Under the pieces are notes generated by a model. That model made no database searches and was not told the DNA's origin. It worked only from the letters and a program-made list of their open reading frames with translations. The position numbers and the translations under genes are program-made. From contig JALNQF010000887.1 of NCBI GenBank assembly GCA_028456385.1, positions 1 to 11,725 of the forward strand: a DNA stretch of 11,725 nt. The letters are read 5' to 3'. The DNA is from Ophiosphaerella korrae (Eukaryota; Ascomycota; Dothideomycetes; Pleosporales; Phaeosphaeriaceae). This document shows, in pieces, positions 1-10,246 of the stretch (within the stretch, counting starts at the first letter, position 1; every line of letters starts with the position of its first letter).

Positions 1-455
1 TTAGCTTTACTCTATAAGAACAAGTTAGTATAATAATTACTAATATAAAAAGTAAGCTTTAAAAGCTTTAAAAATAGCAACTTATAATAGCTATAATAAT
101 AGTTACTAAAGAGTTTATAAGGCTAAGAAAACTCTAAATATACTGCGCGTAGCGTATAAGCGCTTAGCACTTGCGCACAAGCCTAAAATAAATAGAATTA
201 CAAGTAAAGGTATTTTTAACTAAGTTTAGATAACTACTACAAAACTTATTAAATAGCTCTACTACGTAGCTTACCTAGAGAGTATATTATAAGTTAGAGC
301 TTTACTCTATATAATTTAAGTAAGCCTATAGTAGTAAGTAAGCTATATAAGCTATTTAAGCTACTCTACTATATATAAGTAGCCTAGCTTAGATAGCTCT
401 TTAATTAATAATTATCTCCTACTTATTCCTAAGCTTGTATCTTGCAATAGAACTA
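1..455. other. Unassigned RIPed sequence left of element A
   Basis: I recognise no gene here. The stretch is dense in stops on both strands and does not continue the protease/RT sequence expected to the left of element A. It contains a 40-bp CpG-rich patch at 141-180 with the 10-bp palindrome taagcgctta, a near-duplicate of gctttac plus tctata at 4-16 and 299-312, and short inverted words around 330-365 (agctatataagct and similar). It may be another degraded repeat or host DNA joined to element A by a deletion or insertion. Confidence 0.4.
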
Positions 456-2869
456 TTTTAAATCTAATAGGTTCTTAGAATAGTTTTCCTTTAATTATAC
501 TTAGTTATTAAGGGTATTTCTTTATTATATACTATATTCCTTGTATTTCTATAAACTTCCTTAATATAAAGTTTCTTATAGCTCTACTATTAATTACTAA
601 TTGTACTTTCTTTCTTTAATAAGTACCTATCTTTGTAATATATAAGCTTCTTATACCTTCTAGCCTTTCTTACTTTAGTATTTTTATAAATTATCTATCT
701 TCTTAGAGCTATAGCCCTATTTTAAGTTTGTATTCTTTATATTTTAGATATTTATCGTACTTATATTTATACTATAGTTTTCCTTAGACGCATTTCTTAA
801 GTAGTTTTAGTCTAGGCCTTATTACTACGTAACCTTCTTCTAGTATTATTTCTTATCCTTAGATATCTTCTACTAGAATTACTCTTATATAGTTATAGCC
901 TCTTTTTCTTATAAGCTATACTTTATTATTTACTTTAGGGTTTCTATATATTATATAATTCTTTTCTAGGTATAATATCTATAATACTTTAAAATATACT
1001 AGATATTTTAGGTTTATTATTTTGTTATCCTCTTCCTAATATTTATCTTTACTAGGTATTTCTATTATTAGGATATAGTATATTACTAGTACTCTTAGTA
1101 TATAGGCTTTATTAATCTATTGTATTTTTCTTATAAAGTACTACTATTCTTTTTATATAGGTATCTTTCTTACTATAACTATATATTACTTTATCTATTC
1201 TTAAAATAGTATAAACTTTATTTCTTTAAGATTATATTCTTTCTAGTCTTTATACGCTTCCTCTATACTTATAACTAGTAAGTATTTCTAAACAAACTTC
1301 TATTCTTTATTTTATTCTTCTATATCTATTATTATATAGCTATTATAGCTATATATATCTAGCTAGGCGTATTCTATACCTTTTATACTTACCTATCTTT
1401 TACTTTCTTATAGTCCTTTAAAGGAAGCTATAGTAGTCTCTTTATCTAGTACTAGTCTTTTAGCCTAGATTAATAGGGTCTAAAGCTCTTCTCTTTCTAA
1501 GTCTTCTATTAGTAGGTCTATTACATACGCTATTTCTTCTAGCTATACTTTTATTCTTTCTTTTATTACTACTACTCTATTTCTTTATTATAGAAAGTAT
1601 CCTACTCTCTATTTACTAGAAAGGTATATATAGTAGTCGTCTTTGTAATAAAAGGTCTAATAGAGTATTACGTATTATATTTTTTTACTCTTAGCTACCT
1701 TTTCTTAAGGTTTAGCCTATACTTATAGTACTTCCTTCTTTTTCTCTATCGTCTTTAACTAAGTTTTTTTATCTTTTTTATAGTCTTTACTTTTATAGTC
1801 TTTTACGTAGTATCCTAGTTTTCTATATTTATAATATACTATATCCTTTTTCTTCTTTAATTAGTAGTCTTTTACATAGTAACCTTTCTTACTATAGTTA
1901 AAATACGTAAAGTCTTTATTCTTCTTTCTCTTTCTATCCTTGTTTACGTTAAGGATTATAGGGTCTCTAGTATCCTAGTTTCTAGTTTAGCTACTATACT
2001 TATTCTTTTTCTATTCTTAAAAGTTGTTATTAATTTAGATTACTTACTATTTTAAAGCTTCTAGTGTCCTAGGTTTCTCTATATATATTATTTTGTATTA
2101 AATTTTTACGTTTAGTCCTTGTTTAAATTGTAATATAAGGGCTAATTTATTCTATTCTATATTTTAGCTTAGTTATTTAAATTATAATACGTATTCTAAA
2201 ACACTCTTGTTTTATATAAGCCTTTTAAGTTTCTCTTTAGCTTATTAAGTAATATCTATATCTCTAAATACTACTCTTATTCGTTTAGTAAAGTATTTAT
2301 AACTTCTAAAAATAGCTCTAGTTTTATCCTTTTAGGTTATTAGAGAATACGTTGTATAGTCTATCTAGTAGGGCTTATACTATCTTATTACGTCTTCTTT
2401 AAGGTGTAGTCTAATATATATTACTTTCTTTTCTTCTATATTAAAGTATAGTACTTGTATATCTATCTAGAGTTGTACTAACGCTATAAAGGGTCTTAAT
2501 TTCTCCTTTATTTTATTAAACTTTTTAAAGATAGGTATCTTAGGTAGTTTCTTTATTATACTTATTTCTAGTTATTAGGTAATTAGCTCTATCTAGTTCT
2601 AGCCTTTAATAATAGCTTTAATTTATACTTTATTCTATTTTAAGTAGTCTTATAGTTTCTTATTCTATATTTCTAGTACTTTAATTACTATCTTTATATC
2701 TTCTTTATTATTAATTAGTTTATTTATACATTCCTTAATTATTTCCTATATAGTACTATCTAACTTATAACTACTCCTAGAGGCTTTACTTTTTAAACTT
2801 TCTACTATTATATTAGCTAGACTATGCGCTACTTACGCTTTACTTCTCGTAATAACTAAATTAGTAAGG
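456..2869 (-). pseudogene. gag: gag-protease remnant of element A
   Basis: This is the decayed Gag polyprotein of element A with the start of its aspartic protease. The capsid segment with the motif LPKIPI is at about 2521-2560. Two CCHC zinc knuckles lie at 1864-1905 and 1795-1836; in each, the three Cys and one His positions of CX2CX4HX4C all read as Tyr, because TGC/TGT became TAC/TAT and CAC/CAT became TAC/TAT. The protease DSGA motif reads N-S-R-A at 580-591, so the catalytic Asp is lost. All these motifs share one frame, and the in-frame stops are TAA or TAG, explained by former Gln or Trp codons. The start codon cannot be recognised. The frame loses similarity to element B just past the protease active site, near 455. 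Confidence 0.8.
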
Positions 2870-3299
2870 TGTTATAGGCTTACTAGGGTCGACTTCCTAA
2901 TAGCCTAGATAGGTATTAGTAGATTATAAAGTAATAACAAAAGCTTGTATTATAATCTATAATAAGCTATAAACAATAAAAGAAATTTCGCAACTATCTT
3001 TATATTGTCGCTTGTAGTTAATAATTAAATTACTAATACTATCCTAATAATGCGTATCGCTACTAACTATATACTTATCTTAATCTATTAATCTATTACT
3101 ACTAAGGATAATAGATTATAGATTACTCTAATCTATAATCTATTAATACTAAGAGTCTATAGATTATAGATTACCTTAGGTATCCTAATTATATATAGTT
3201 TCCTAATTAAGTTCGTATTCCTTGTATTTGTAAGAACTTAATCCTTTAGTTATAGGGCTAATTAGTTCTATCTATAATTCTCTTATTACTATCGTAATA
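2870..3299 (-). repeat. 5' LTR of element A
   Basis: Read on the minus strand, the LTR starts tattacgatagtaataagag, matching tgttatagtagtaataagag of the element B LTR with TG changed to TA. It ends in ctataaca just before the shared internal start ccttactaattt. It is 430 bp, against 458 bp for element B. The ends and the 3' third match element B (for example attaggatagtattagtaattta), but the middle is replaced by several copies of a taatctataatctatta word. The second LTR is absent from the window, so its target duplication cannot be tested. Confidence 0.8.
3109..3145. repeat. 17-bp perfect inverted repeat inside the LTR of element A
   Basis: The arms taatagattatagatta (3109-3125) and taatctataatctatta (3129-3145) are exact reverse complements separated by ctc. 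A third, slightly changed copy in the first orientation follows at 3156-3173, and a shortened copy lies at about 3080-3096. The alternating orientation would allow hairpins or cruciforms. The element B LTR lacks this block. Confidence 0.8.
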
Positions 3300-3348
3300 A
3301 TAGCTAATCTCTATTATTATTACTAATAAAGAAACTAGTAGCGTATAT

Positions 3349-3486
3349 AAAGAATACTTAGTAGAAGCTATCTTAGACGTACACTTTAAAGAGCGTAGAA
3401 AATATATAAAATAGTACTACTTAGTCTACTAGACTAGCTATAATAAACCTATATAAGAGCTAGTAGAAGAATTTATAAAATATAAA
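3349..3486 (+). pseudogene. Decayed chromodomain of a third repeat element
   Basis: Plus-strand frame 1 reads V-E-A-I-L-D at 3361, then Y-Y-L-V-Y-stop-T-S-Y-N-K-P-I-stop-E-L-V-E-E-F at about 3415-3468. Allowing for TGG to TAG and ACA to ATA, this fits the chromodomain core LVxWxGYxxPTWE with its helical end. Chromodomains of this kind sit at the C-terminus of chromovirus integrases and in some other fungal repeat proteins. The sequence differs from the chromodomain of element B, so it belongs to another element, cut on its left by the insertion of element A just after 3299. The domain call is moderately secure; the family of the parent element is unknown. Confidence 0.5.
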
Positions 3487-3487
3487 G

Positions 3488-3860
3488 CTACCTTTAACTT
3501 TTACTAGAACTACCTAAAGAAAGCTAAACTACTAACTTTATATATACCTAAAAAATAGAGCCCTAATAAAGACGTAACCTATTAGAGTATTCTAACCTAC
3601 TAATAGGTATAAAAAAGCCTCCTCTAAGGCGTAATTACTACCTTTAGCTCTTACTAGAACTACCTAAATAAGCCTAAAACTATTAATAGGCGTAAAAAAG
3701 CCTCTTATAAGGCGTAATTACTACTTTTAACTTTTACTAGAACTACTTAGAGAAGCTTAAAATACTAACTATATACCTAAAATAGAGCCTAATAAAGATA
3801 TAACCTAGTAAGGTACTCTAGCTATTAGTAGGCGTAAAAAGGCCCTCTAAGGCGTAATTA
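3488..3860 (+). repeat. Three tandem units, probably once coding
   Basis: Three direct copies start with ctacctttaacttttactag or a close variant at 3488, 3638 and 3721 and end with taaggcgtaatta at 3637, 3720 and 3860. The outer units are about 150 and 140 bp. The middle one is 83 bp and lacks the centre. The first unit continues the chromodomain frame (reading TFNFY, then IPKK-stop-SPNKDVT), so the array probably grew inside a coding region downstream of the domain. The protein segment is not recognised. Confidence 0.7.
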
Positions 3861-3909
3861 GAAAACTTTACTACTAGCTAAAGCTAAATTATAGTATAAA
3901 AATAGTAGG

Positions 3910-3914
3910 AATAG
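3910..3914. repeat. Left target-site duplication of element B (AATAG)
   Basis: The five bases AATAG directly before the 5' LTR match the five bases directly after the 3' LTR at 10922-10926. Ty3/Gypsy integrases usually make 5-bp duplications. The bases before the 3' LTR (end of the polypurine tract) are also gaatag, so a chance match cannot be fully excluded. Confidence 0.75.
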
Positions 3915-4372
3915 TGTTATAGTAGTAATAAGAGAAACTAAGATAGAACTAATTAGTTTACGCTTAGCTACTAACAAAGTATAAGATAAGTAGGGTAATA
4001 ACTTATAAGATAATAAGTTTAACTAAGAAGCTAACTATAATATAGATACGTAACAAATTTATAAATTTACGATCTTAGTAAATACAAAGTTATAAAGCTA
4101 TTATATAATAAATTTATAAATTTATAATCTTAGTAAATATAAAGTAATAAAGCTACTAAGATATTATTACTATATAGTTAGTAGTAATACGTATTATTAG
4201 GATAGTATTAGTAATTTAATCCTTTAACTATAGAACGCTAATATAAGATAATTGCAAAATATCTTATATTAATATTAGTTATTATAGATTACTTATACGA
4301 ACCTTACTATTAACTCTTAATCTACTAATACTCCTAATAGCTACTAGTAATTAACCTAGGTAGCCTATTATA
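3915..4372 (+). repeat. 5' LTR of element B
   Basis: The LTR begins tgttatagtagtaata and ends cctattata, the RIPed form of a TG...CA terminus. It is exactly as long as the 3' LTR (458 bp). By hand alignment the two differ at 26 positions, all transitions (C/T or A/G), with no transversion and no indel. Both LTRs therefore accumulated RIP independently after insertion. Promoter motifs cannot be read reliably because RIP creates TATA-like words everywhere. Confidence 0.92.
4055..4155 (+). repeat. 46-bp tandem duplication inside the LTR of element B
   Basis: Units at 4055-4100 and 4110-4155 (aaatttataaattta..., then atcttagtaaatac/taaag, ending taaagcta) are near-identical and separated by 9 bp. 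The same pair is present in the 3' LTR at about 10604-10649 and 10659-10704, so the duplication predates this insertion. Confidence 0.75.
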
Positions 4373-4382
4373 CCTTACTAAT

Positions 4383-6882
4383 TTAGATATTAGAAGAAGC
4401 AAAGTATAAGTAGTACATAGTCTAGCTAATATAATAGTAGAAAGTTTAACTAAAAAAGGAGGTAAAGTACTTCTAAGTAGTTATAAGTTAGACAAAACTA
4501 ACTAGGTAGTAGTTAAGATATACCTAAACAACCTAATTACTAAGAAAGAGGACATATAACTAATAATTAATGCCCTAGAAATATAGAATAAAGAACTACA
4601 AGATTACATTAAATAAAATAAAATTTAAATTAAGGCTATTATAGAAGGATAAAACTAGATAGAATAAATTACCTAGAGACTAGAAATTAGTACAATAAAG
4701 AAGCTACCTAAGATACCTATACTTAAGAAATTTAATAGAATAAGAGAAAAATTAAAACCCTTTATAGTAGTAGTATAACTATAGATTAATATATAAGTAC
4801 TATACTTTAATAGAGAAGATAAAAAGGTAATATATATTAGAATACACCTTAAAGAAGATATAATAAGATAGTTTAAATCTTACTAGATAGATTATATAAT
4901 ATATACACTAGGAATATAGAAAGATAAAACTAGAGCTATTTTTAGAAGTTATAAATACTTTACTAAACGAATAAAAGTAGTATTTAGTAATATAGATATT
5001 ACCTAATAAGCTAAAGAAAAGCTTAAAAGGCTTATACAATATAAGAGTGTTCCTAAATATATATTATAGTTTAAATAACTATTATAGAATATAGAATAGA
5101 ATAAAGTATTACTAATATTATAATTTAAACAAGGATTAAACTTAAAAATCTAATACGAGATAATTTATATAGAAAAACTAAGAATACTAAAAGCTCTAAA
5201 ATAATAGGTAATATAGATAGACAATAACTTTTAAGAATAGAAGAAAAATAAATATAGAGGATAACCTAGAAATTAAGACGCTAGAGACCCTATAATCCTT
5301 AACGCTAACAAAGATAAGAAATTTAAGAAGAATAAAGACTTTACGTACTTTAGATATAGTAAAAAAGGCTACTACGTAAAAGATTACTAGTTAAAATAGA
5401 AAAAGAATATAATATACTATAAATATAAGAAACTAAGATACTTCATAAAAGACTATAGAAGTAAAGACCTAAAGAAAGAAATATAGTTAAAAACAACTAA
5501 GAATAAAAAAGAAGTACCTAAGATATAAGCTAAACCTTAAGAGAAAGTAGCTAGGAGTAAAGAAATATAGTATATAATACTCTATTAGACCTTTTATTAT
5601 AAAGATAACTACTATATATATCTTTCTAGTAAATAGAGAGTAAGATAGTTCTTATAAAAGAATAGAGTAGTAGTAATAAAAGAAAGAATAAAAGTATAGC
5701 TAGAAGAAATAGTATATATAATAGACTTACTAATAGAAGATTTAGAAAGGGAAGAGCTTTAGATACTATTAATCTAGGCTAAAAGATAGGTATAGGATAA
5801 AGAGACTATAATAGTCTCTTCTAAAGAATTATAAGGAGATAAGAAATAAACTAATATAAGAGGTACTAAGTACGCCTAGTTAAGAGTATATAGCTATAAT
5901 AGCTATATAATAATAGATATAGAGGAATAAAACAAAGAATAGAAATTTATTTAGAAATACTTACTAGTTATAAGTATAGAGGAAGCGTATAAAGACTAGA
6001 AAGAACGTAATCTTAAAGTAAAAAAGTTTATAATATTCTAATAATAGATAAAGTAATATATAGTTATAGTAGGAAGAATACTTATATAAAGGGAATAGTA
6101 GTTCCTTATAAGAAAAATATAATAGATTAATAAAGCCTATATACTATAAGTACTAATAGTATACTATGCCTTAATAAATATAAGACCTAGAATAGATAGT
6201 TACTAGGTAAGAGACGACGAGAGAATAAACCTAGAACACCTAGTATACACTAAGATATTATAAATATTATACCTAAACACAAATTACTATATATATAGAG
6301 AACTTAAAGTACGTAATTACGTATAGCCTATACAAGGAAAAGGATATAATTACGTAAACGTAATTAAAAGAAAAGATATCTAAGGTTAGGAAATAATTAA
6401 AATACCTAACAAAAAATACATAGTAATTAGACTAAGCCCTAAACTATCTAAAGAATATATCTAAAGGAAGCTATAGTATAAATATATATATAATAAATAC
6501 TTAAAATATAAAAACTATAAATATAAAATAAGATAATAGCCCTAAAAGAATAGATAATTTAAAGAAAAACCTAAGTAAGAAAAGCTAGAAGGTATAAGAG
6601 GCCTATACATTACAAAAATAAGTATATACTAAAGAAAGAGAGTATAGATAATAATTAATAGTAAAGCTATAAGGAACTTTATATCTAAGAAGTTTGTAGA
6701 AGGCTAAGAAATAATTTACACTATAAAGAAGTACCCTTAATAACTAAGTATAATTAAAGGAAAACTATTTTAGGAACCTATAAAGTTTAAAACAATACCC
6801 TCTACGCTAAAACTAGAAGGATTAGAAATTAAGAATATAGTTATAGATAACTAACCTAAGAATTAATTAGAAAATAGAGAGA
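4383..6882 (+). pseudogene. gag: gag-protease region of element B
   Basis: This is the decayed Gag polyprotein and aspartic protease in plus-strand frame 3. The frame can be followed from just after the LTR. The capsid begins around the motif KKLPKIPI at 4698. CCHC knuckles are at 5346-5387 and 5415-5456, with all eight zinc ligands now Tyr. A third Cys/His-like patch (F-Y-Y-K-D-N-Y-Y-I-Y-L-S-S-K, about 5591-5632) follows, as in related fungal elements. The protease motif reads I-N-S-K-A at 6654-6668 where the family has DSGA or DTGA, so the catalytic Asp is Asn. Most in-frame stops are former CAA/CAG or TGG. The start codon is not identifiable because an ATG would have become ATA. Near 6877-6886 the coding sense moves into frame 1. 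Confidence 0.85.
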
Positions 6883-9810
6883 ATTACTTACCCTAAGAAG
6901 GAAATATTAAAAGGTAATATAATTACATATAAAGGAAAATTCCTAGAAGAATACAAGAAATACAAAAAATAACTTATAGAACCTAACAACTACCTTCTAG
7001 ACTATTAACTATAGGATCTAGTAATAGACCTAGAAGAAAGAAAGACTATAAGATAGAGTCTAGTTTATTAAAAAACTAAAGAAGAATTAAAGATTAAATA
7101 CGTATTTATATAAAATATAATAAAGAAAGGATAGATATAAGAATCTAAATCTTTAGTAGCTTATAGACTTATTTTTATAGACAAAAAAGAGATAGATAAA
7201 AAAAGACCTTACGTAGACTTTAGAAAAACTAACGTAATAATAGATAAGAACTAATACTCCTTACTACGTATAGATAAAATACAGGATAGGCTATAGAAAG
7301 CTTAAATCTTTACTAAACTAGATATCTAAAATACCTATTATTAGATTAGAATTAAAAAGAGTAATAAATAGAAAATAGTATTTAGAATACAATATAGACT
7401 ATTTAAATATATAGTTATACCTTTTAGATTAACAAATACACTAGTAGTATTCTAAGAAAGGATAAATATAGTCTTAAGAGAATACCTAGATATATTTATA
7501 TTTATATACCTAGATAATATCCTTATATTCTTAGAAATAGAAGAAGAATATATATAGTATATATATAAAGTGCTAGAAAGATTAGTAGAAAGTAAAATAT
7601 TTCTAAAAATAAGAAAATGCGAATTTTATATAAAAGAAATAGACTTCCTTAGATTTATTATTAAACTAGGAAAAATACAAATTAATCTAAACAAGATTAA
7701 AACAATCTAAGAATAGCTAATACTAAAGAACCTATAAGAAGTATAATAATTTTATAGATTAGTAAACTTTTATAGAAAACTAATAGTAAGAGAGTCTAAA
7801 ATAATAAAACTACTTATAAAACTTATAAAAAAGGATATACTATTTAAATAGACTTAGGAATGCAATAAAGTATTTAATTAGATTAAATAAAATTTTATAG
7901 AAAACCTAGTTATTAGAATATATAACTTAGAACTACTAGTAATAGTAAAAATAGATGTATCTAACTTAGTCTATAGAATAGTACTAATACAAGAAGACTA
8001 AACTATAAAACAAGAATATTTAGTTAAATACTTCTCTAAGAAAATAAAGCTAGTAGAGCTTAACTACTTAATTTATAATAAGGAGATGCTAGTAATCTAT
8101 AAAGTATTTAAATAATAGAGAGTATACTTATAAGGAGTAAAATACTAAATAAAAGTCTATATAGACTATAAGAATCTTATAGGATTTATAATAAATAAAG
8201 ACTTAATATAACGCTATATAAGATAGTAGGAATTCTTATTAATATTTAACTTTAAAGTTATATATATAAAAGGGAAAGATAACTAATTTATAGATACTTT
8301 TAGTAGAAAACTAGACTTATAAAAGGAAGTAAACGCTACTAGTATAGTTCTAATTAAGAATAAAGAAGGATATTTAGTCTTAAATATACTAAAAATAGCT
8401 ATAATACTTAAAAGAAAGAGTAGTAAGCTAGACAAATAGATTTAGAAAGAAATAAAAAAGGCCTTAGAAGAATTAGAAGAACTTAAGATATAAGAAGGCC
8501 TCGCACGAGCTTATAGAAAAACGTATATTCTAAGAAAAATATAAAGAGAATTTATATAATAGTTCTATAAACTACTAGTATATAGATATTAAGGAATTAA
8601 CAAAATACTAGATAGACTACTAAGAGATTATTATATCCTAAGAGTAAGATAACTAGTAATAGAAGTACTAAGAGACTATATAGAATACTATAGAAATAAG
8701 TATAGTAAATACGTACTATATAGAATATTACAACTAATTAAAGTACTAGAAATACTTTAAAGAGTTATTATAATAGATTTTATTATAAAACTACTTAAGT
8801 TAAAAGACCTAATATTAGGAGTTAAGTATAATAGAATCCTAATAATAGTAGATAAACTTATAAAGTACTTATACTTTAGACTATATAAAGAGAAAAGTAG
8901 GATAGAAGTTACTATATACTAGGTCCTAGGAACTGTAATTAGCTAATATAGACTACTAGATAAAATTATTATAGATAGAGACGTAAGATTTATATTAAAA
9001 CTATAGTAAATAATAATAGTATAATTAGGAATTAAATATATAATATTAATAGTATACTACTTATAGATAGATAGACAATTAGAACGTATAAATTAGATAG
9101 TAGAATAATACCTAAGATACTACTTTAATTACAACTAAAATAATTAGGTATAGTTACTACCTATAGTATAGTTAGTATATAATAGCGTAAAGAACGTAGT
9201 AATAGAAGTATTACCTTTCTTTGTAAACTATAGATTTAACCCTAATATATACTAAATACTAAGAATTAAAACATCTTAGTTCCTAAGAAGAGAAAACCTT
9301 ACTAATAGACTTAAAGATATATATAATTAATTAAGATAAGATATAAAGTTTCTATAAAACTATATAAAAAAATATTATAATAAGAAATATATAAAGGGAC
9401 TCTAATTTAAAGAGGGGGAAAAAGTATAGTTACTATAAAAAAATATTAAAAGTAAACAATTAAGCTTAAAACTAGACTATATTAAGATAAGACTATATAA
9501 AGTAGAGAAAGAAGTTATACTAGTTATATTTAAATTAAGACTACTAAGTAAAATAAGAATACACTTAATATTCTACGTAGTACTACTAAAAAAGGTACTA
9601 TAAGATATAGAACTACTAGTATATAAAGTAGACACGTATAGAGAATAAGAAGAATAGGAAGTTAAGGAAATCCTAGTATATTAGTTCTATAATAGTAGGA
9701 ACTACTACTTAGTAAAATAGATAGGAATAAACGAAAAAAGATAACTATAGGAAGAAATATAGGAACTAGAGGATAACCTTAATTACCTTAAGAAACTAGA
9801 GGAGTTCTAA
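6883..9810 (+). pseudogene. pol: pol of element B: RT, RNase H, integrase, chromodomain
   Basis: A single plus-strand frame (frame 1) runs from about 6883 to the stop TAA at 9808-9810. RT: the first catalytic Asp is kept in L-D-I at 7321, but YLDD reads Y-L-D-N at 7507-7518. RNase H: the Asp at 7954 is kept (I-D-V-S-N), followed by YFSKK, ELNY and the tether-like IKGKDN. Integrase: the HHCC zinc ligands are lost (Tyr at 8587, 8677 and 8686), while the DDE triad is kept as Asp 8776, Asp 8974 and Glu 9082, giving the expected D-X35-E spacing. The C-terminal part includes FKEGEKV near 9408. Chromodomain at about 9661-9807: LVK-stop-IG with Trp changed to a stop, ending in LEEF. Frame integrity over 2.9 kb shows decay by substitution, not by indels. 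RT copies the RNA and integrase inserts the cDNA. Confidence 0.9.
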
Positions 9811-10246
9811 AATTAAAACCCTCTAGAACGCCTTGTAGTAAGTTAAGAAAACTAATAATACTACTACTAGATAGAGAGGTAATAGGAGCGCCTAACGTAA
9901 TAGGAGCTAGAGTAGCCTCTACTACATCGTCTAAATCTAATTTAGCCTCTAAGGTACAAGACTATTTAGATAACTTAGCGTTATTATAAGCCTTTATCTT
10001 ATAAAGACGCTTAATATAAGAATAAAGCTTTACTAGCTTATAAAAAGTTAACTTATACTTAGCCTTAGCTATAGTAAGCTATAATAATAATTACGCTTAA
10101 GCCTTATTAATAGCTTACTTTATACAACTTAGTAGAAGGAGACTATATAGAAATTAAACATTTATACTCTATAAGTAAAACCTTAGAAGAAATATATTTA
10201 TACTAAACGTTAACAAGGATATACTTGTTATAGTATTTACTATTAT
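9788..10246 (-). pseudogene. Decayed antisense gene in the 3' region of element B
   Basis: A minus-strand frame, with codons aligned to a terminal TAA at 9788-9790, shows protein-like sequence: 57 codons without a stop (9791-9961), then a TAG, then 38 more open codons (9965-10078), then more distant sequence broken by TAA/TAG that CAA/CAG decay explains. The readable part contains KLVKL, a basic stretch around IKRLYKIKA, an acidic LDLDD, then a Ser-rich and Gly/Leu-rich tail. It overlaps the last 23 bases of pol. From memory, antisense reading frames with a basic, coiled-coil-like half and an acidic Asp-rich half occur after pol in some fungal Gypsy elements, but I cannot confirm homology. 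The function is unknown. Part of the complementary sense frame is also open, so the strand assignment is not certain. Confidence 0.45.

Larger units (their letters stand above)
456..3299 (-). mobile_element. Element A: truncated Ty3/Gypsy LTR retrotransposon
   Basis: On the minus strand this reads 5' LTR (3299-2870), then gag with two decayed CCHC knuckles, then the protease active-site region (about 571-594). Similarity to element B stops near position 455. The LTR-gag junction matches element B closely (both begin ccttactaattt after the LTR), and gag and protease lie in one frame throughout. Roughly 4 kb of pol and the 3' LTR are missing. The LTR centre differs from that of element B, so this is a related subfamily and not the same element. 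The exact left boundary is uncertain by about 10-20 bases. Confidence 0.85.

Noticed and set aside
3870..3890. Short inverse match (actagctaaag) to about 10925-10945 as terminal inverted repeats of an element interrupted by element B.
   Set aside because: The match is only 11-12 bases in a low-complexity background and is not at a recognisable terminus.
3915..3960. TATA-like words in the LTRs as promoters.
   Set aside because: RIP turns CA into TA throughout, so TATA words are found everywhere and carry no information.
4373..4395. Possible primer binding site after the 5' LTR.
   Set aside because: No stretch begins with TGG or its RIPed form followed by a recognisable tRNA 3'-end complement, so I could not support a specific primer.
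9409..9425. Purine run aaagagggggaaaaag that could be a central polypurine tract.
   Set aside because: It encodes the KEGEKV motif of the integrase C-terminus in frame. Codon use explains it, and a second plus-strand primer is not needed.
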